A stretch of DNA of 33,301 nucleotides from DATGCT01 sp964495575 (lineage in GTDB: Bacteria > Patescibacteriota > Minisyncoccia > UBA6257 > GWB1-50-10), in the NCBI GenBank assembly GCA_964495575.1, contig CAZBVS010000006.1, forward strand, positions 1-33,301. The letters are read 5' to 3'. Numbering within the stretch: position 1 is the stretch's first letter; each line of letters opens with the position of its first letter. Shown piece after piece: positions 8,421 to 16,120 of this stretch. A program made the translations under genes and the position numbers. The notes under the pieces are model-generated. The model saw nothing but the letters and a program-made list of their open reading frames with translations. It was not told the origin of the DNA and searched no databases.

Positions 8421-8445
8421 TAAACCGCCCTTCGGAGCGGTTTAA
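8421..8445 (+). terminator. Probable terminator
   Basis: Arms TAAACCGC (8421-8428) and GCGGTTTA (8437-8444) with a CCTTCGGA interior. The T-tract is short, so it is weaker than its neighbours. Confidence 0.6.
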
Positions 8446-8457
8446 AAATATGGTTGT

Positions 8458-8475
8458 GTTCAGCAATTGTTGAAC
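8458..8475 (+). promoter_or_regulatory. Palindromic operator over the lexA promoter
   Basis: GTTCAGCAATTGTTGAAC is an 18-base near-perfect palindrome (one pair mismatched). Its right end supplies the -35 box TTGAAC (8470-8475). A 17-base spacer leads to TATAAT at 8493-8498. A dyad over the -35 of a lexA gene is the expected site for LexA autorepression. Confidence 0.65.
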
Positions 8476-8524
8476 ATTTTTTAATAGTGCGGTATAATTG
8501 GAGTAAGTTAATAAAAATAAAAAT

Positions 8525-9178
8525 ATGAATTTTTTAACTAAAAAAGAAAAAAAGGTTTTACAGGTGATAAATAGTTATTTTAAGGAGAATGGTCGGATGC
8601 CGACGGTCAGAGGTTTGAAGGATGAACTCAACGAAGAAGGAATGAGTATAAAGAGTGTGGGGACTGTATCTTACTATTTAAAAAGATTGGAGGATAAAGG
8701 TTTTATTGAGAGAGATTCTTCTAAGAATAGAGGGATAAAACTTACAAGCGGAATTTCTAATGATGCTTTGGTTGATGTACCTATTTTAGGAGTAGCTAAT
8801 GCAGGAGTCCCCACAGCTTTTGCAGATGAAAATCTAGAAGGCTTTTTGAAGATTTCAAAAAGAATATTAAAGGGAAGTGAGGGAGCTTTTGCAATTCAGG
8901 TAGAAGGTGATTCTATGAACAAGGCTAAGATTAAAGGGAAAAAGATAAAATCTGGAGATTATGTAGTTGTTGATCCCAATGATAAGGATTACAAGAATGG
9001 AGATAAGGTATTAGTTGTGGTAGATGGATTAGCTACTGTTAAATTATTTAAATGGATTGATAAGAATAGGTTTGGGCTTTTCCCTGATTCGTCAAATAAA
9101 AAGCATAAGCCTATATATCTTACTCCTGAAGATGAGTTTATTATAAATGGAAAGATAATTGATGTTTTAAAGGGGTAG
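8525..9178 (+). CDS. lexA: LexA-family SOS repressor
   Basis: 217 residues. The N-terminal winged helix (1-72) has LTKKEKKVLQVI and GTVSYYLKRLEDKGFIER, typical of the LexA DNA-binding domain. The C-terminal S24 peptidase part carries the autocleavage pair Ala93-Gly94 (VANAGVP), the nucleophile Ser130 (GDSM) and the general base Lys173 (TVKLF). So it should undergo RecA-triggered self-cleavage. There is a short insertion after GDSM. Its promoter carries a palindrome consistent with autoregulation. Other self-cleaving repressors of this architecture exist, but size and chromosomal context favour LexA. Confidence 0.85.
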   Translation: MNFLTKKEKKVLQVINSYFKENGRMPTVRGLKDELNEEGMSIKSVGTVSYYLKRLEDKGFIERDSSKNRGIKLTSGISNDALVDVPILGVANAGVPTAFADENLEGFLKISKRILKGSEGAFAIQVEGDSMNKAKIKGKKIKSGDYVVVDPNDKDYKNGDKVLVVVDGLATVKLFKWIDKNRFGLFPDSSNKKHKPIYLTPEDEFIINGKIIDVLKG

Positions 9179-9187
9179 GCTTTTCTG

Positions 9188-9196
9188 TGGTATAAT
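9188..9196 (+). promoter_or_regulatory. Extended -10 promoter TGGTATAAT of the DUF378 gene
   Basis: Perfect extended -10, here followed by a ~45-base leader rather than a leaderless start. Confidence 0.6.
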
Positions 9197-9246
9197 ATAG
9201 GTGGAGATTGGGAAAGGTCGGGGATTTAATTTAAAAAAGATATATT

Positions 9247-9501
9247 ATGAAAGGTTTACATAAAGTAACTTTTGCTTTGTTGGTGATTGGAGGATTAAAC
9301 TGGCTTGTATTCGCTCTTTTTGGTTGGGAAGTAGGTCAGTTGTTTGGTGGCATGGAGGCTTTGGTTTCTAAGATTATTTATGTGTTGGTAGGTGTATCAG
9401 CAATTATTGAATTTTTGAATCATAAGAAGAGTTGTTCTTGGTGTGGAAAAAAGAATGAGGAGAAGAAAATTGATATGCCTTCTCCGGAGATTCCTGAATA
9501 G
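9247..9501 (+). CDS. DUF378 membrane protein
   Basis: 84 residues, two membrane helices (about 8-30 and 40-60) with the DUF378 hallmark GGLNWLVFALFG and GVSAIIEF. The C-terminal tail carries CSWCG and is charged; a single CxxC could bind metal in a dimer. The family (B. subtilis YuzA) has no established function. It is a single-gene unit with its own promoter and terminator. Confidence 0.8.
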   Translation: MKGLHKVTFALLVIGGLNWLVFALFGWEVGQLFGGMEALVSKIIYVLVGVSAIIEFLNHKKSCSWCGKKNEEKKIDMPSPEIPE

Positions 9502-9512
9502 GTTTTGGAAAA

Positions 9513-9547
9513 TAAAAAGACCCGCATTTATTTACGGGTCTTTTTTG
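9513..9547. terminator. Bidirectional intrinsic terminator
   Basis: Arms AAGACCCG (9517-9524) and CGGGTCTT (9535-9542), flanked by A-run and T-run. It serves the DUF378 gene and the convergent tig gene. Confidence 0.85.
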
Positions 9548-9561
9548 TTTAGATCTTGTAG

Positions 9562-10689
9562 TTACTCTTCTTTTTGATCCTTTTCTTTATCTGAACCTTC
9601 AAGGATTTTTAAGACTTCTTCGTTTTTCATCATCATTCTGACGTAATCTTTGAGAGGTTCTTCTTCTGTGTTGGGGTATCTTTGTTTTAACATTTGAGCT
9701 TGGACTTCTACTTTCTCTTCTTCGGGTTTAATATTTTCTTCATCTGCAATTTTTTCAAGAATTATTTTTGTTTTTAGCTGTTTTTCTATGTGTTCCTTTT
9801 GGTCTTTGAAGAATTCTTCTTTCGTTGAATCTATCTTTTCCATGTATTCTTCCATGGTCATGTCTTGGTTTTTGAGATCTTGCTGTAGTTTTTGTCTTAC
9901 GGATTGAAGCTCTCCTTCGATAGCTATTTCGGGAATTTCTAGATTAGTTTCTTTAACTAGCTTATCAGCTATTTTCTCTCTGTTTTTTCTTATTTCTGCT
10001 GTCTGTTTTTCATTTATAAGGTTGTCTTTTATTTTTTCTTTGAAATCTTCAACGTTTTCGAATTTACCTATTGATTTTACGAACTCGTCGGTTAATTCTG
10101 GTTTTTCAGTTTCTTTTTCTCCTGGTTTTTCTTCTGATTTAATTGGTTTACCATCTTTATCAACTATTTGAGATTCATCGTCTTCCTTTTTCTTGGCTCG
10201 GGTATGCATTTTGAGAATTTGGTTGATTACTTGTTGAACCTCTTCAGGGGAAATCTCAATATCTTCTTTATCTTTTCTTTCTTGAGCTATTTTTTTACCA
10301 ATCTTTTTGTATTTTGGGAGTTTGAAGTTAGGAACTACCGCTATTTCAGCTTTGAATCCTAGATCCTCACCAAGAGCAAACTTGGTAATGGATACTTTTG
10401 GAGCACTCATTACTTGAAGATCTTTTTCCTGAATTATTTGAGGGTAGACTTTGTTTAAAGCTTTGTCAGCGGCGCTGCCGATGACTTTTTCCATACCTAG
10501 TTCTTGTTCAACCATATCTAGAGGTACATTTCCTTTTCTAAAACCGGGCTTTTCCATGTTTTTTTGAGCTTCTTCAATTACTTCTTTTTTATATTTATTT
10601 ATTTCTTCTACGGGAATTTCCGCTTGAATGGTGACTTTCCCGTCTTCTTTTTGAATATCTAGGTTTTTATATATTTTGTTTTCTGACAT
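9562..10689 (-). CDS. tig: Trigger factor lacking the PPIase domain
   Basis: 375 residues. The N-terminal ribosome-binding domain (1 to ~120) has the signature GFRKGNVP (49-56) that docks on ribosomal protein L23. The C-terminal chaperone domain starts around PELTDEFVKSIG and is rich in charged helices (about 205-365). Between them a normal trigger factor (~430-450 residues) carries an FKBP-type prolyl isomerase of ~95 residues. Here there is only a short acidic/basic linker (DDESQIVDKDGKPIKSEEKPGEK). It should act as a holdase at the exit tunnel without isomerase activity. Monocistronic, minus strand, divergent from nfo. Confidence 0.85.
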   Translation of the reverse strand: MSENKIYKNLDIQKEDGKVTIQAEIPVEEINKYKKEVIEEAQKNMEKPGFRKGNVPLDMVEQELGMEKVIGSAADKALNKVYPQIIQEKDLQVMSAPKVSITKFALGEDLGFKAEIAVVPNFKLPKYKKIGKKIAQERKDKEDIEISPEEVQQVINQILKMHTRAKKKEDDESQIVDKDGKPIKSEEKPGEKETEKPELTDEFVKSIGKFENVEDFKEKIKDNLINEKQTAEIRKNREKIADKLVKETNLEIPEIAIEGELQSVRQKLQQDLKNQDMTMEEYMEKIDSTKEEFFKDQKEHIEKQLKTKIILEKIADEENIKPEEEKVEVQAQMLKQRYPNTEEEPLKDYVRMMMKNEEVLKILEGSDKEKDQKEE

Positions 10690-10732
10690 ATTTTTTGGTT
10701 AATTAATTTAATTTGTAAGCTTTAATTACCAT

Positions 10733-10738
10733 ATTATA
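10733..10738 (-). promoter_or_regulatory. Probable -10 of tig
   Basis: The reverse strand reads TATAAT ~45 bases before the ATG, with TTGCCA further up at a short spacing. Low certainty on the -35. Confidence 0.4.
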
Positions 10739-10761
10739 TATAAAGTGTTTTGGCAAGTTTA

Positions 10762-10770
10762 TGATATAAT
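10762..10770 (+). promoter_or_regulatory. Extended -10 promoter TGATATAAT of nfo
   Basis: The -10 hexamer ends at 10770; the ATG at 10779 is 8 bases on, so the mRNA is expected to be leaderless. Confidence 0.65.
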
Positions 10771-10778
10771 GAGAGTAT

Positions 10779-11636
10779 ATGAAAAGAAGGATTGGGGCTC
10801 ACAAGTCAATAGCAGGGGGATATGACAAGGGTTTGGAGAGGATAAAGGAGATAGGAGGTAACTGTCTCCAGATTTTTTCTGCTTCACCTAGGAGTTGGAG
10901 TAAGGCGAACCCAACGGTTAAGGAGGTAAATGAGTTTAAGGAGAAGAAAGAGGAGTTAGGGGTAGAGCCAGTGTATTTTCATGCTTCATATTTGATAAAT
11001 TTGGCGGATACAGGCAGGGTAGGCCATCTTTCAAAGGATAATTTGATTAATGAGTTGAAGGTAGCTGACAAGATGGGGGTTAGGGGAAGTGTTATTCATT
11101 TAGGGTCTTTTAAAAATAAGGAGGAAGATAAGCCGGTTTTTTTGGAGGAAGGGTATAATTCTTTGATTGAGAACATAAAGGAGGTTTTAGAGAAGTCAGG
11201 AGGAAGTTCTTATTTCATTATTGAGAATGCAGCTAATAGGAAGGTAGGGCGGTATCTAGATGGTTTAATGAAGGTTGTTAATGATGTGGATGATGAGAGG
11301 GTCCGGATTTGTTTGGATACCTGTCATCTTCACGCGGCCGGTTATGACATTTCTACTGAAAGAGCCTTGGGTGAGTTTTTGAAAGAGGTAGATGAAGGGG
11401 TTGGATTGGAGAAGTTGGAGGTTTGGCACCTGAATGATAGCAAGGATCACTTTGGTAGTTTGAGGGACAGGCATGAGAATATAGGGGAAGGAGAGGTAGG
11501 AAGACAGGTATTTGAGATTTTATTGAATCACCCTAAGACAAAAGACCATCCTTTTATTATTGAAACTCCGGGGTTTGATGGTAACGGGCCGGATAAGAAG
11601 AATATTGATATCTTGAAAGGTATGATAGATGATTAG
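10779..11636 (+). CDS. nfo: Endonuclease IV (AP endonuclease)
   Basis: 285 residues, full length for the family. TIM-barrel with the trinuclear zinc ligands in conserved blocks: GAHKSIAGG at the start, YFHASYLINLA, VIHLGSF, IIENAA, CLDTCHLHAAGYD, WHLNDSKDHFGSLRDRHENIGEG and FIIETPG. It cuts the DNA backbone 5' of abasic sites in base-excision repair. It begins from an extended -10 promoter with no leader. The following phosphatase gene has its own weak promoter. Confidence 0.92.
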   Translation: MKRRIGAHKSIAGGYDKGLERIKEIGGNCLQIFSASPRSWSKANPTVKEVNEFKEKKEELGVEPVYFHASYLINLADTGRVGHLSKDNLINELKVADKMGVRGSVIHLGSFKNKEEDKPVFLEEGYNSLIENIKEVLEKSGGSSYFIIENAANRKVGRYLDGLMKVVNDVDDERVRICLDTCHLHAAGYDISTERALGEFLKEVDEGVGLEKLEVWHLNDSKDHFGSLRDRHENIGEGEVGRQVFEILLNHPKTKDHPFIIETPGFDGNGPDKKNIDILKGMIDD

Positions 11637-11677
11637 CTTTTATGATTTGAGATTAGTATGTTATTATATTTTTTGTT

Positions 11678-12241
11678 ATGGATTTAGTTTTATTTAATTT
11701 TTTACATAATCTTGCCGGGGAATCTTTTATTGTTGATGCTTTAGGTGTGTTTTTAGCCCGGTATCTGCCGTATATTATGATTGCGGCAGGATTGTTTTAT
11801 ATTCTTTTTAAAGAAGATCATTGGCAGATGAAGGCTTTTTCCGGGTTGTTTATACTTTTGACGGTTTTGTTATCAAGAGGTTTGTTTGTTCATGTGATAA
11901 GAGAGTTTTTTGAAAAGTTCAGGCCTTTTGATGTGATTGGTTTTGAACCTTTGTTTACGCCGGTTCATGAACTGGCTTTTCCTTCAGGGCACGCTGCTTT
12001 GTTGTTTAGTTTATCCTTTGCTTTATTTTTGTTTAACAAGAAGTGGGGTGGTTGGTTTTTGTTTTTGGCGTTTATAAATGGTTTAGCCAGGGTTTTTTCA
12101 GGGGTTCATTGGCCGTTAGATATCTTGGGTGGAGTGGTTGTTGGTCTAATTAGTTTTTCGTTAGTGTATGTATTGCTTGAAAAACAGTACAAAGTTTTGT
12201 ATAAAAGAGAGGTTGCTTCTGATGATCTTGAGCAGTTTTAG
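11678..12241 (+). CDS. PAP2-family phosphatase, likely undecaprenyl-diphosphatase type
   Basis: 187 residues, membrane protein with about five helices. The acid phosphatase motifs are in order: R75-x6-R82-P83 (Arg replacing the usual first Lys), P102-S-G-H105, and R138-x5-H144-x3-D148. His105 and His144 are the usual general acid/nucleophile pair. Members such as BcrC and PgpB recycle undecaprenyl pyrophosphate for cell-wall synthesis; that role is inferred from family and size. A TATTAT -10 lies 10 bases before the ATG, so it may also be near-leaderless. Confidence 0.78.
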   Translation: MDLVLFNFLHNLAGESFIVDALGVFLARYLPYIMIAAGLFYILFKEDHWQMKAFSGLFILLTVLLSRGLFVHVIREFFEKFRPFDVIGFEPLFTPVHELAFPSGHAALLFSLSFALFLFNKKWGGWFLFLAFINGLARVFSGVHWPLDILGGVVVGLISFSLVYVLLEKQYKVLYKREVASDDLEQF

Positions 12242-12394
12242 ATAATGATTATAATGGGATTGACATAAGTTAATTTTTCGTTAATCATTATCTATAAGTG
12301 CTTCCGCTTTTTGGGCGGACAAGAATCAGAAGATTCTTAATGAAATAAAAATAGGTCGAAATAATTTTAATAATAAAAATAATAAATAATTAAT
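12228..12394 (+). promoter_or_regulatory. tuf-rpsJ promoter and structured leader
   Basis: Two candidate promoters: TTGAGC (12228) with TATAAT at 12250-12255, and TTGACA at 12260-12265 with an AT-rich -10 further down. The leader holds a hairpin TCCGC/GCGGA (12303-12319) and a second perfect one, AAGAATC-AGAA-GATTCTT (12321-12338), then an A/T-rich run to the ATG. The first hairpin resembles one in the rplC leader (see findings). Confidence 0.5.
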
Positions 12395-13594
12395 ATGGCT
12401 AAAGAGAAATTCGAAAGATCAAAACCGCATCTTAATATAGGTACTATTGGTCACGTTGATCATGGTAAGACTACTCTTACCGCAGCTATAATGAAGGCTC
12501 TTCATTTGAAAGGTCTTATTGATAAGGCAGAGCTTGTTGACGATATTGATAATGCTCCTGAGGAGAAGGATCGTGGTATTACTATTGCCCTTCACCACTC
12601 AGAGTATGAGACTGAGAATCGTCACTATGCTCACATTGATGCTCCAGGTCACGCAGACTACATTAAAAACATGATTACTGGTGCCGCCCAGATGGATGGT
12701 GCTGTGTTGGTGGTTTCTGCTCCTGATGGTCCTATGCCTCAGACAAGAGAGCACATTTTGCTCGCTAAGCAGGTAGAGGTTCCAGCTATCGTTGTCTTTA
12801 TGAACAAGACTGATCAGGTAGATGATCCTGAGTTGTTAGAGTTGGTAGAGTCTGAGATTAGAGAGCTTCTAAAGAAGTATGATTTCCCAGGAGATGAAGT
12901 TCCTATTATCAAAGGATCTGCTCTTGAAGCTTTGGACGCAGACTCTGATGATGATGAAAACATCAAACCTATTTATGAGTTGATTGATGCTATGGATGAC
13001 TACATTCCAGAACCTGAAAGAGCTGTGGATCAAGACTTTCTAATGCCTATCGAGGACATCTTCACTATTGAAGGTCGTGGAGTTGTGAGTACTGGTAGGA
13101 TTGAGAGAGGAAAGATTAAAGAAGGAGATGAAGTAGAAATTGTTGGAATGGGTGAAGAGGTTACCGAGACTGTTGTTACCGGGATTGAGATGTTCCAGAA
13201 GACATTAGATGAAGGTCAGGCTGGTGATAACGTTGGTCTTCTTCTACGTGGTATTAAGAAGGAGGATATTGAACGAGGTCAGGTGATTGCTAAACCAGGT
13301 TCAATTACTCCTCATACCGAGTTTGAGGCTGAAATTTATGTCTTAAGCAAAGAAGAGGGTGGTCGTCATACACCTTTCTTTTCTGGGTATAAGCCACAGT
13401 TTTACATCAGAACTACTGATGTAACAGGAGAGGTAACTCTTCCTGAGGATACCGAGATGGTTATGCCTGGCGATACTGTAAATGGAAAGGTTAAGCTGAT
13501 TGTGCCAGTCGCTCTAGAAGAGCAGCAAAGGTTTGCTATCCGAGAGGGTGGTAAAACTGTTGGCGCAGGAGTTGTAACTAAAATTGAAAAATAA
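12395..13594 (+). CDS. tuf: Elongation factor Tu
   Basis: 399 residues, full length. Delivers aminoacyl-tRNA to the ribosome with GTP hydrolysis. The G domain shows GHVDHGKT (19-26), [15 protein letters not shown] (switch I), DAPGHADY with the catalytic His, and NKTDQVD (the usual NKxD). Domains 2 and 3 follow ([37 protein letters not shown]). Domain 3 has [23 protein letters not shown] at the end. It leads a two-gene unit with rpsJ. Codon use is visibly less AT-biased than in neighbours (CTT, GGT, CGT), as expected for a very highly expressed gene. Confidence 0.97.
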   Translation: MAKEKFERSKPHLNIGTIGHVDHGKTTLTAAIMKALHLKGLIDKAELVDDIDNAPEEKDRGITIALHHSEYETENRHYAHIDAPGHADYIKNMITGAAQMDGAVLVVSAPDGPMPQTREHILLAKQVEVPAIVVFMNKTDQVDDPELLELVESEIRELLKKYDFPGDEVPIIKGSALEALDADSDDDENIKPIYELIDAMDDYIPEPERAVDQDFLMPIEDIFTIEGRGVVSTGRIERGKIKEGDEVEIVGMGEEVTETVVTGIEMFQKTLDEGQAGDNVGLLLRGIKKEDIERGQVIAKPGSITPHTEFEAEIYVLSKEEGGRHTPFFSGYKPQFYIRTTDVTGEVTLPEDTEMVMPGDTVNGKVKLIVPVALEEQQRFAIREGGKTVGAGVVTKIEK

Positions 13595-13599
13595 ATTTT

Positions 13600-13647
13600 A
13601 ACCCCAATCCCCGAGCCCGTAAGGGTTCGGGTGATTAGGTTGGGGGA
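13600..13647 (+). other. Long hairpin between tuf and rpsJ
   Basis: Outer arms ACCCCAA / TTGGGG and inner arms CCGAGCCC / GGGTTCGG with a GTAA loop. There is no T-run, so it is more likely an mRNA-stabilising or processing structure, or a partial attenuator that lowers rpsJ relative to tuf, than a full terminator. Confidence 0.6.
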
Positions 13648-13662
13648 TAAATAAAATTAGGT

Positions 13663-13986
13663 ATGGCAAAAACAAAACAAAAAGAAAAACTTAGAATAAA
13701 GGTAAGAAGTTATGATGCCAAGCTGATTGATAAGTCAGTAAAGCAGATTATTGATGCTGTGGAGCATCAAGGAGGAGAAGTAGTAGGTCCTGTACCTTTG
13801 CCAACAGAGGTGAAGGATTATACAGTCAACCGCTCTACTTTTGTTCATAATAAATCCAAGGATCAGTTTGAGATGAAAATTCATAAGCGTCTTATTGACG
13901 TTTTAGATCCTGAAGAAAAAACAATTGAGGCTTTGAGTAACTTAAACTTACCTTCCGGTATTGATATAGAGATTAAGTCAGCCTAA
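13663..13986 (+). CDS. rpsJ: Ribosomal protein S10
   Basis: 107 residues. The small-subunit protein S10, also known as NusE in antitermination. The S10 signature GPVPLPT and the block TVNRSTFVHNKSKDQFEMKIH are intact. Normally it heads the S10 operon directly upstream of rplC. Here a strong terminator follows it and murG plus another gene intervene before rplC, so it is expressed with tuf instead. Confidence 0.96.
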   Translation: MAKTKQKEKLRIKVRSYDAKLIDKSVKQIIDAVEHQGGEVVGPVPLPTEVKDYTVNRSTFVHNKSKDQFEMKIHKRLIDVLDPEEKTIEALSNLNLPSGIDIEIKSA

Positions 13987-14008
13987 TTGATTTTTTCTTA
14001 GAATAGAG

Positions 14009-14040
14009 AAACCGACCTTGAGGGTCGGTTTTTTGTTTTT
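14009..14040 (+). terminator. Strong intrinsic terminator after rpsJ
   Basis: Arms AACCGACC (14010-14017) and GGTCGGTT (14023-14030) followed by a long T-rich run. It ends the tuf-rpsJ unit. Confidence 0.9.
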
Positions 14041-14062
14041 ATCGGAAGAAAGTTTTTTATGT

Positions 14063-14068
14063 TAGAAT
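14063..14068 (+). promoter_or_regulatory. -10 box of murG, leaderless start
   Basis: TAGAAT ends 6 bases before the ATG at 14075. It is directly downstream of the rpsJ terminator. Confidence 0.45.
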
Positions 14069-14074
14069 TGTAAT

Positions 14075-15205
14075 ATGCAAAAAGAAAAGAAAATTTTATT
14101 AACCGCTGGTGGAACCGGTGGTCACATCGTTCCTTTATTAGCTGTGGCTGATCAGTTGTTGAAGGTCGGCCAAGGGGATGTTTCTTTGGAATTTATTGGT
14201 CCTGAGAATAATTTTGTTGGTGAGTTTAACAAAAGGGGGATTAGGGTAAATAAAGTAGTTTCGGCTAAAATTAGAAGATATTTTTCTGTTAAGAATTTAA
14301 TTGATATTCCTAAATTTCTTTGGAGTATTTTTCAGGCTTTGGTAAAGATGTACTTTATTATGCCTGATGTGGTTTTTTCAAAAGGAGGGCCAGGATCTTT
14401 TCCGGTTGTGTTAGCGGCTAAGTTTTACCTTATCCCGGTAGTTATTCATGAGTCAGACGCAGTTCCTAGTTTGAATTCAAGATTGTCAGCAAAGTTTGCT
14501 GATAGGGTGGCGGTGTCTTTCAGGAAGACGATGAGTTATTTTCCTGAAGAAAAAGTTTTTCTTTCAGGAAAGCCGTTGAATGATACGCTTTTAGATCATT
14601 GGTTAACCCAAAAACAAGCGAAGGAGTATTTTGATTTTGATCCTGAGAAGCCTTTGATTTTTGTTCTGGGTGGTTCCCAGGGAGCTCAGAGAATAAATGA
14701 GGTAATAATTGATAACTTGGAGAGAGTTGTTAGTGATTTTCAGGTGTATCATCAAGTAGGGGAGGATAATGTGGAATCAGTTCAAAGAGATGTAGAGCCT
14801 ATTTTAAAGAAACTTTCTACGTCGTTGAGAGAAAAATATCAGTTTGTTGGTTTTTTGGGAGAGGATGATTATAAATTTGCTTTTAATGCGGCTGATATTG
14901 TAGTGTCTCGGGCAGGAAGCGCTATTTTTGATATTGCTGCTTTTGGTAAGCCTTCAGTTTTAATTCCTCTTGAAGAGTCAGCTAATGATCACCAGAAAAT
15001 AAATGCATATGAGTATGCTGGGAACGGAGGAGCTATTGTTATTGAGGAGTCAAATTTGGATATCGATATTATTTTAAGGCAGATTAAAAAGATTTTAGGG
15101 GATTCTGAAAGGTTAAAAAATATGAAAGAAGCGGCTAAGAGTTTTGCAAGACCGGGAGCGGATAATATGATTGTGCAGGAGATGATTAATATTATTAATA
15201 AGTAA
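14075..15205 (+). CDS. murG: MurG-type UDP-GlcNAc transferase (lipid II synthesis)
   Basis: 376 residues, GT-B glycosyltransferase. The N-terminal glycine loop GGTGGHIVP (12-20) binds the lipid I side. The second glycine loop GGSQGA (199-204) and the block SRAGSAIFDIAAFGKPSVLIP with a later ESANDHQKINA bind UDP-GlcNAc. It adds GlcNAc to lipid I on the inner membrane face, the last cytoplasmic step of peptidoglycan synthesis. It sits between rpsJ and rplC, an unusual place, away from other mur genes. Its stop codon TAA directly abuts the ATG of the next gene. Confidence 0.9.
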   Translation: MQKEKKILLTAGGTGGHIVPLLAVADQLLKVGQGDVSLEFIGPENNFVGEFNKRGIRVNKVVSAKIRRYFSVKNLIDIPKFLWSIFQALVKMYFIMPDVVFSKGGPGSFPVVLAAKFYLIPVVIHESDAVPSLNSRLSAKFADRVAVSFRKTMSYFPEEKVFLSGKPLNDTLLDHWLTQKQAKEYFDFDPEKPLIFVLGGSQGAQRINEVIIDNLERVVSDFQVYHQVGEDNVESVQRDVEPILKKLSTSLREKYQFVGFLGEDDYKFAFNAADIVVSRAGSAIFDIAAFGKPSVLIPLEESANDHQKINAYEYAGNGGAIVIEESNLDIDIILRQIKKILGDSERLKNMKEAAKSFARPGADNMIVQEMINIINK

Positions 15206-15523
15206 ATGGATAATTTATTGAAATATTTATTTTTATTTTTGTTGGGAGCGGCTGGTATATTTATCGGTTATTTATTAGCGGTACGTCATAAGCTTAAAAA
15301 AATGAGAGAGGCTTATGATAAAGCCACTGCAGCAGCAGAGAGCAGGAAAGAGGAGTTTAAAAGAGATGTTTTAGGTTTTTTAGATGAGAATAATCAGATA
15401 ACTAAGGAGAAGGCAGCTTCTGTTTTGGGGGTAGAGAAGGAGATTGCTGATAGGTATTTAAGGTACTTGAGTGAAGAGGGTGTTTTAGTAGAAAAAGAAG
15501 AAGGAGTGTTTGTTAAAAAATAA
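15206..15523 (+). CDS. Membrane-anchored winged-helix protein, hypothetical
   Basis: 105 residues. One membrane helix (about 6-25), a basic linker, then a predicted helix-turn-helix/winged-helix segment (about 52-105: ITKEKAASVLGVEKEIADRYLRYLSEEGVLVE). It starts immediately after the murG stop, so it is translationally coupled to it. The fold suggests nucleic-acid or protein binding at the membrane. No named family is recognised. Confidence 0.6.
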   Translation: MDNLLKYLFLFLLGAAGIFIGYLLAVRHKLKKMREAYDKATAAAESRKEEFKRDVLGFLDENNQITKEKAASVLGVEKEIADRYLRYLSEEGVLVEKEEGVFVKK

Positions 15524-15539
15524 ATAATCGTTATTTTTA

Positions 15540-15674
15540 TTGACGAATAAAAATTCTTGGGTTAGTATTGATGTTGGTACTTGCTATAGAGAACTTTTAT
15601 GTTAATATATATTTAACGCGTAGTAACAAGTATTACCGCTTTTTTTAAGGCGGTGGAATTTTTTTGAGAAAATT
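15540..15674 (+). promoter_or_regulatory. Promoter region and leader of the rplC operon
   Basis: Two tandem promoters: TTGACG-17-TAGTAT (15540-15568) and TTGCTA-16-TAATAT (15581-15608). The leader then carries ACCGC / GCGGT (15635-15654) around a T-rich loop and a T-rich stretch before the ATG. Tandem promoters are usual for ribosomal operons. Confidence 0.55.
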
Positions 15675-16112
15675 ATGAAAATAAAAGGAACAAAATCACA
15701 TATGACACAGGTTTGGAAAGGGGTTGAAGTTAAACCTGTTACCGTAGTAAAGGTAGAAGATGATGAAGCTTTTGATGATTTAGAAGAAGGAGCTTCTGTG
15801 ACTTTGAGTGGAAAGAGTAAAGGAAAAGGTTTTCAAGGAGTGGTGAAGAGGCATGGTTTTTCAGGAATGGATAAGACTCATGGGACAAGACATCATGAGA
15901 GAGCTCCTGGATCAATTGGTCCGACAGACCCCCAAAGAACATTCCCCGGTAAGAAGATGGCGGGGAGGATGGGTCAGAACACGGTTACCATAAAGAATGT
16001 GGAAGTTGTTGAGGTTCGACCTAATGAAAATGAGGTTTTATTAAAAGGAGGTGTCCCGGGAATGAAAGGTTCTGAGGTGGAAATTAGATTAAAAAAAGAA
16101 GAGAATAAATAA
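15675..16112 (+). CDS. rplC: Ribosomal protein L3, internally shortened
   Basis: 145 residues against ~205-210 in most bacteria. The start (KIKGTKSHMTQVW) and the C-terminal body (SGKSKGKGFQGVVKRHGFSG ... PGSIGPTDPQRTFPGKKMAGRMGQ) are intact, including the stretch reaching toward the peptidyl-transferase centre. Missing are ~60 residues of the N-terminal beta-barrel, between MTQVWKG and LEEGASVTLSG. The reading frame is clean, so this is an evolved trimming rather than decay. First gene of the main ribosomal operon. Confidence 0.93.
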   Translation: MKIKGTKSHMTQVWKGVEVKPVTVVKVEDDEAFDDLEEGASVTLSGKSKGKGFQGVVKRHGFSGMDKTHGTRHHERAPGSIGPTDPQRTFPGKKMAGRMGQNTVTIKNVEVVEVRPNENEVLLKGGVPGMKGSEVEIRLKKEENK

Positions 16113-16120
16113 AGGAAGAA

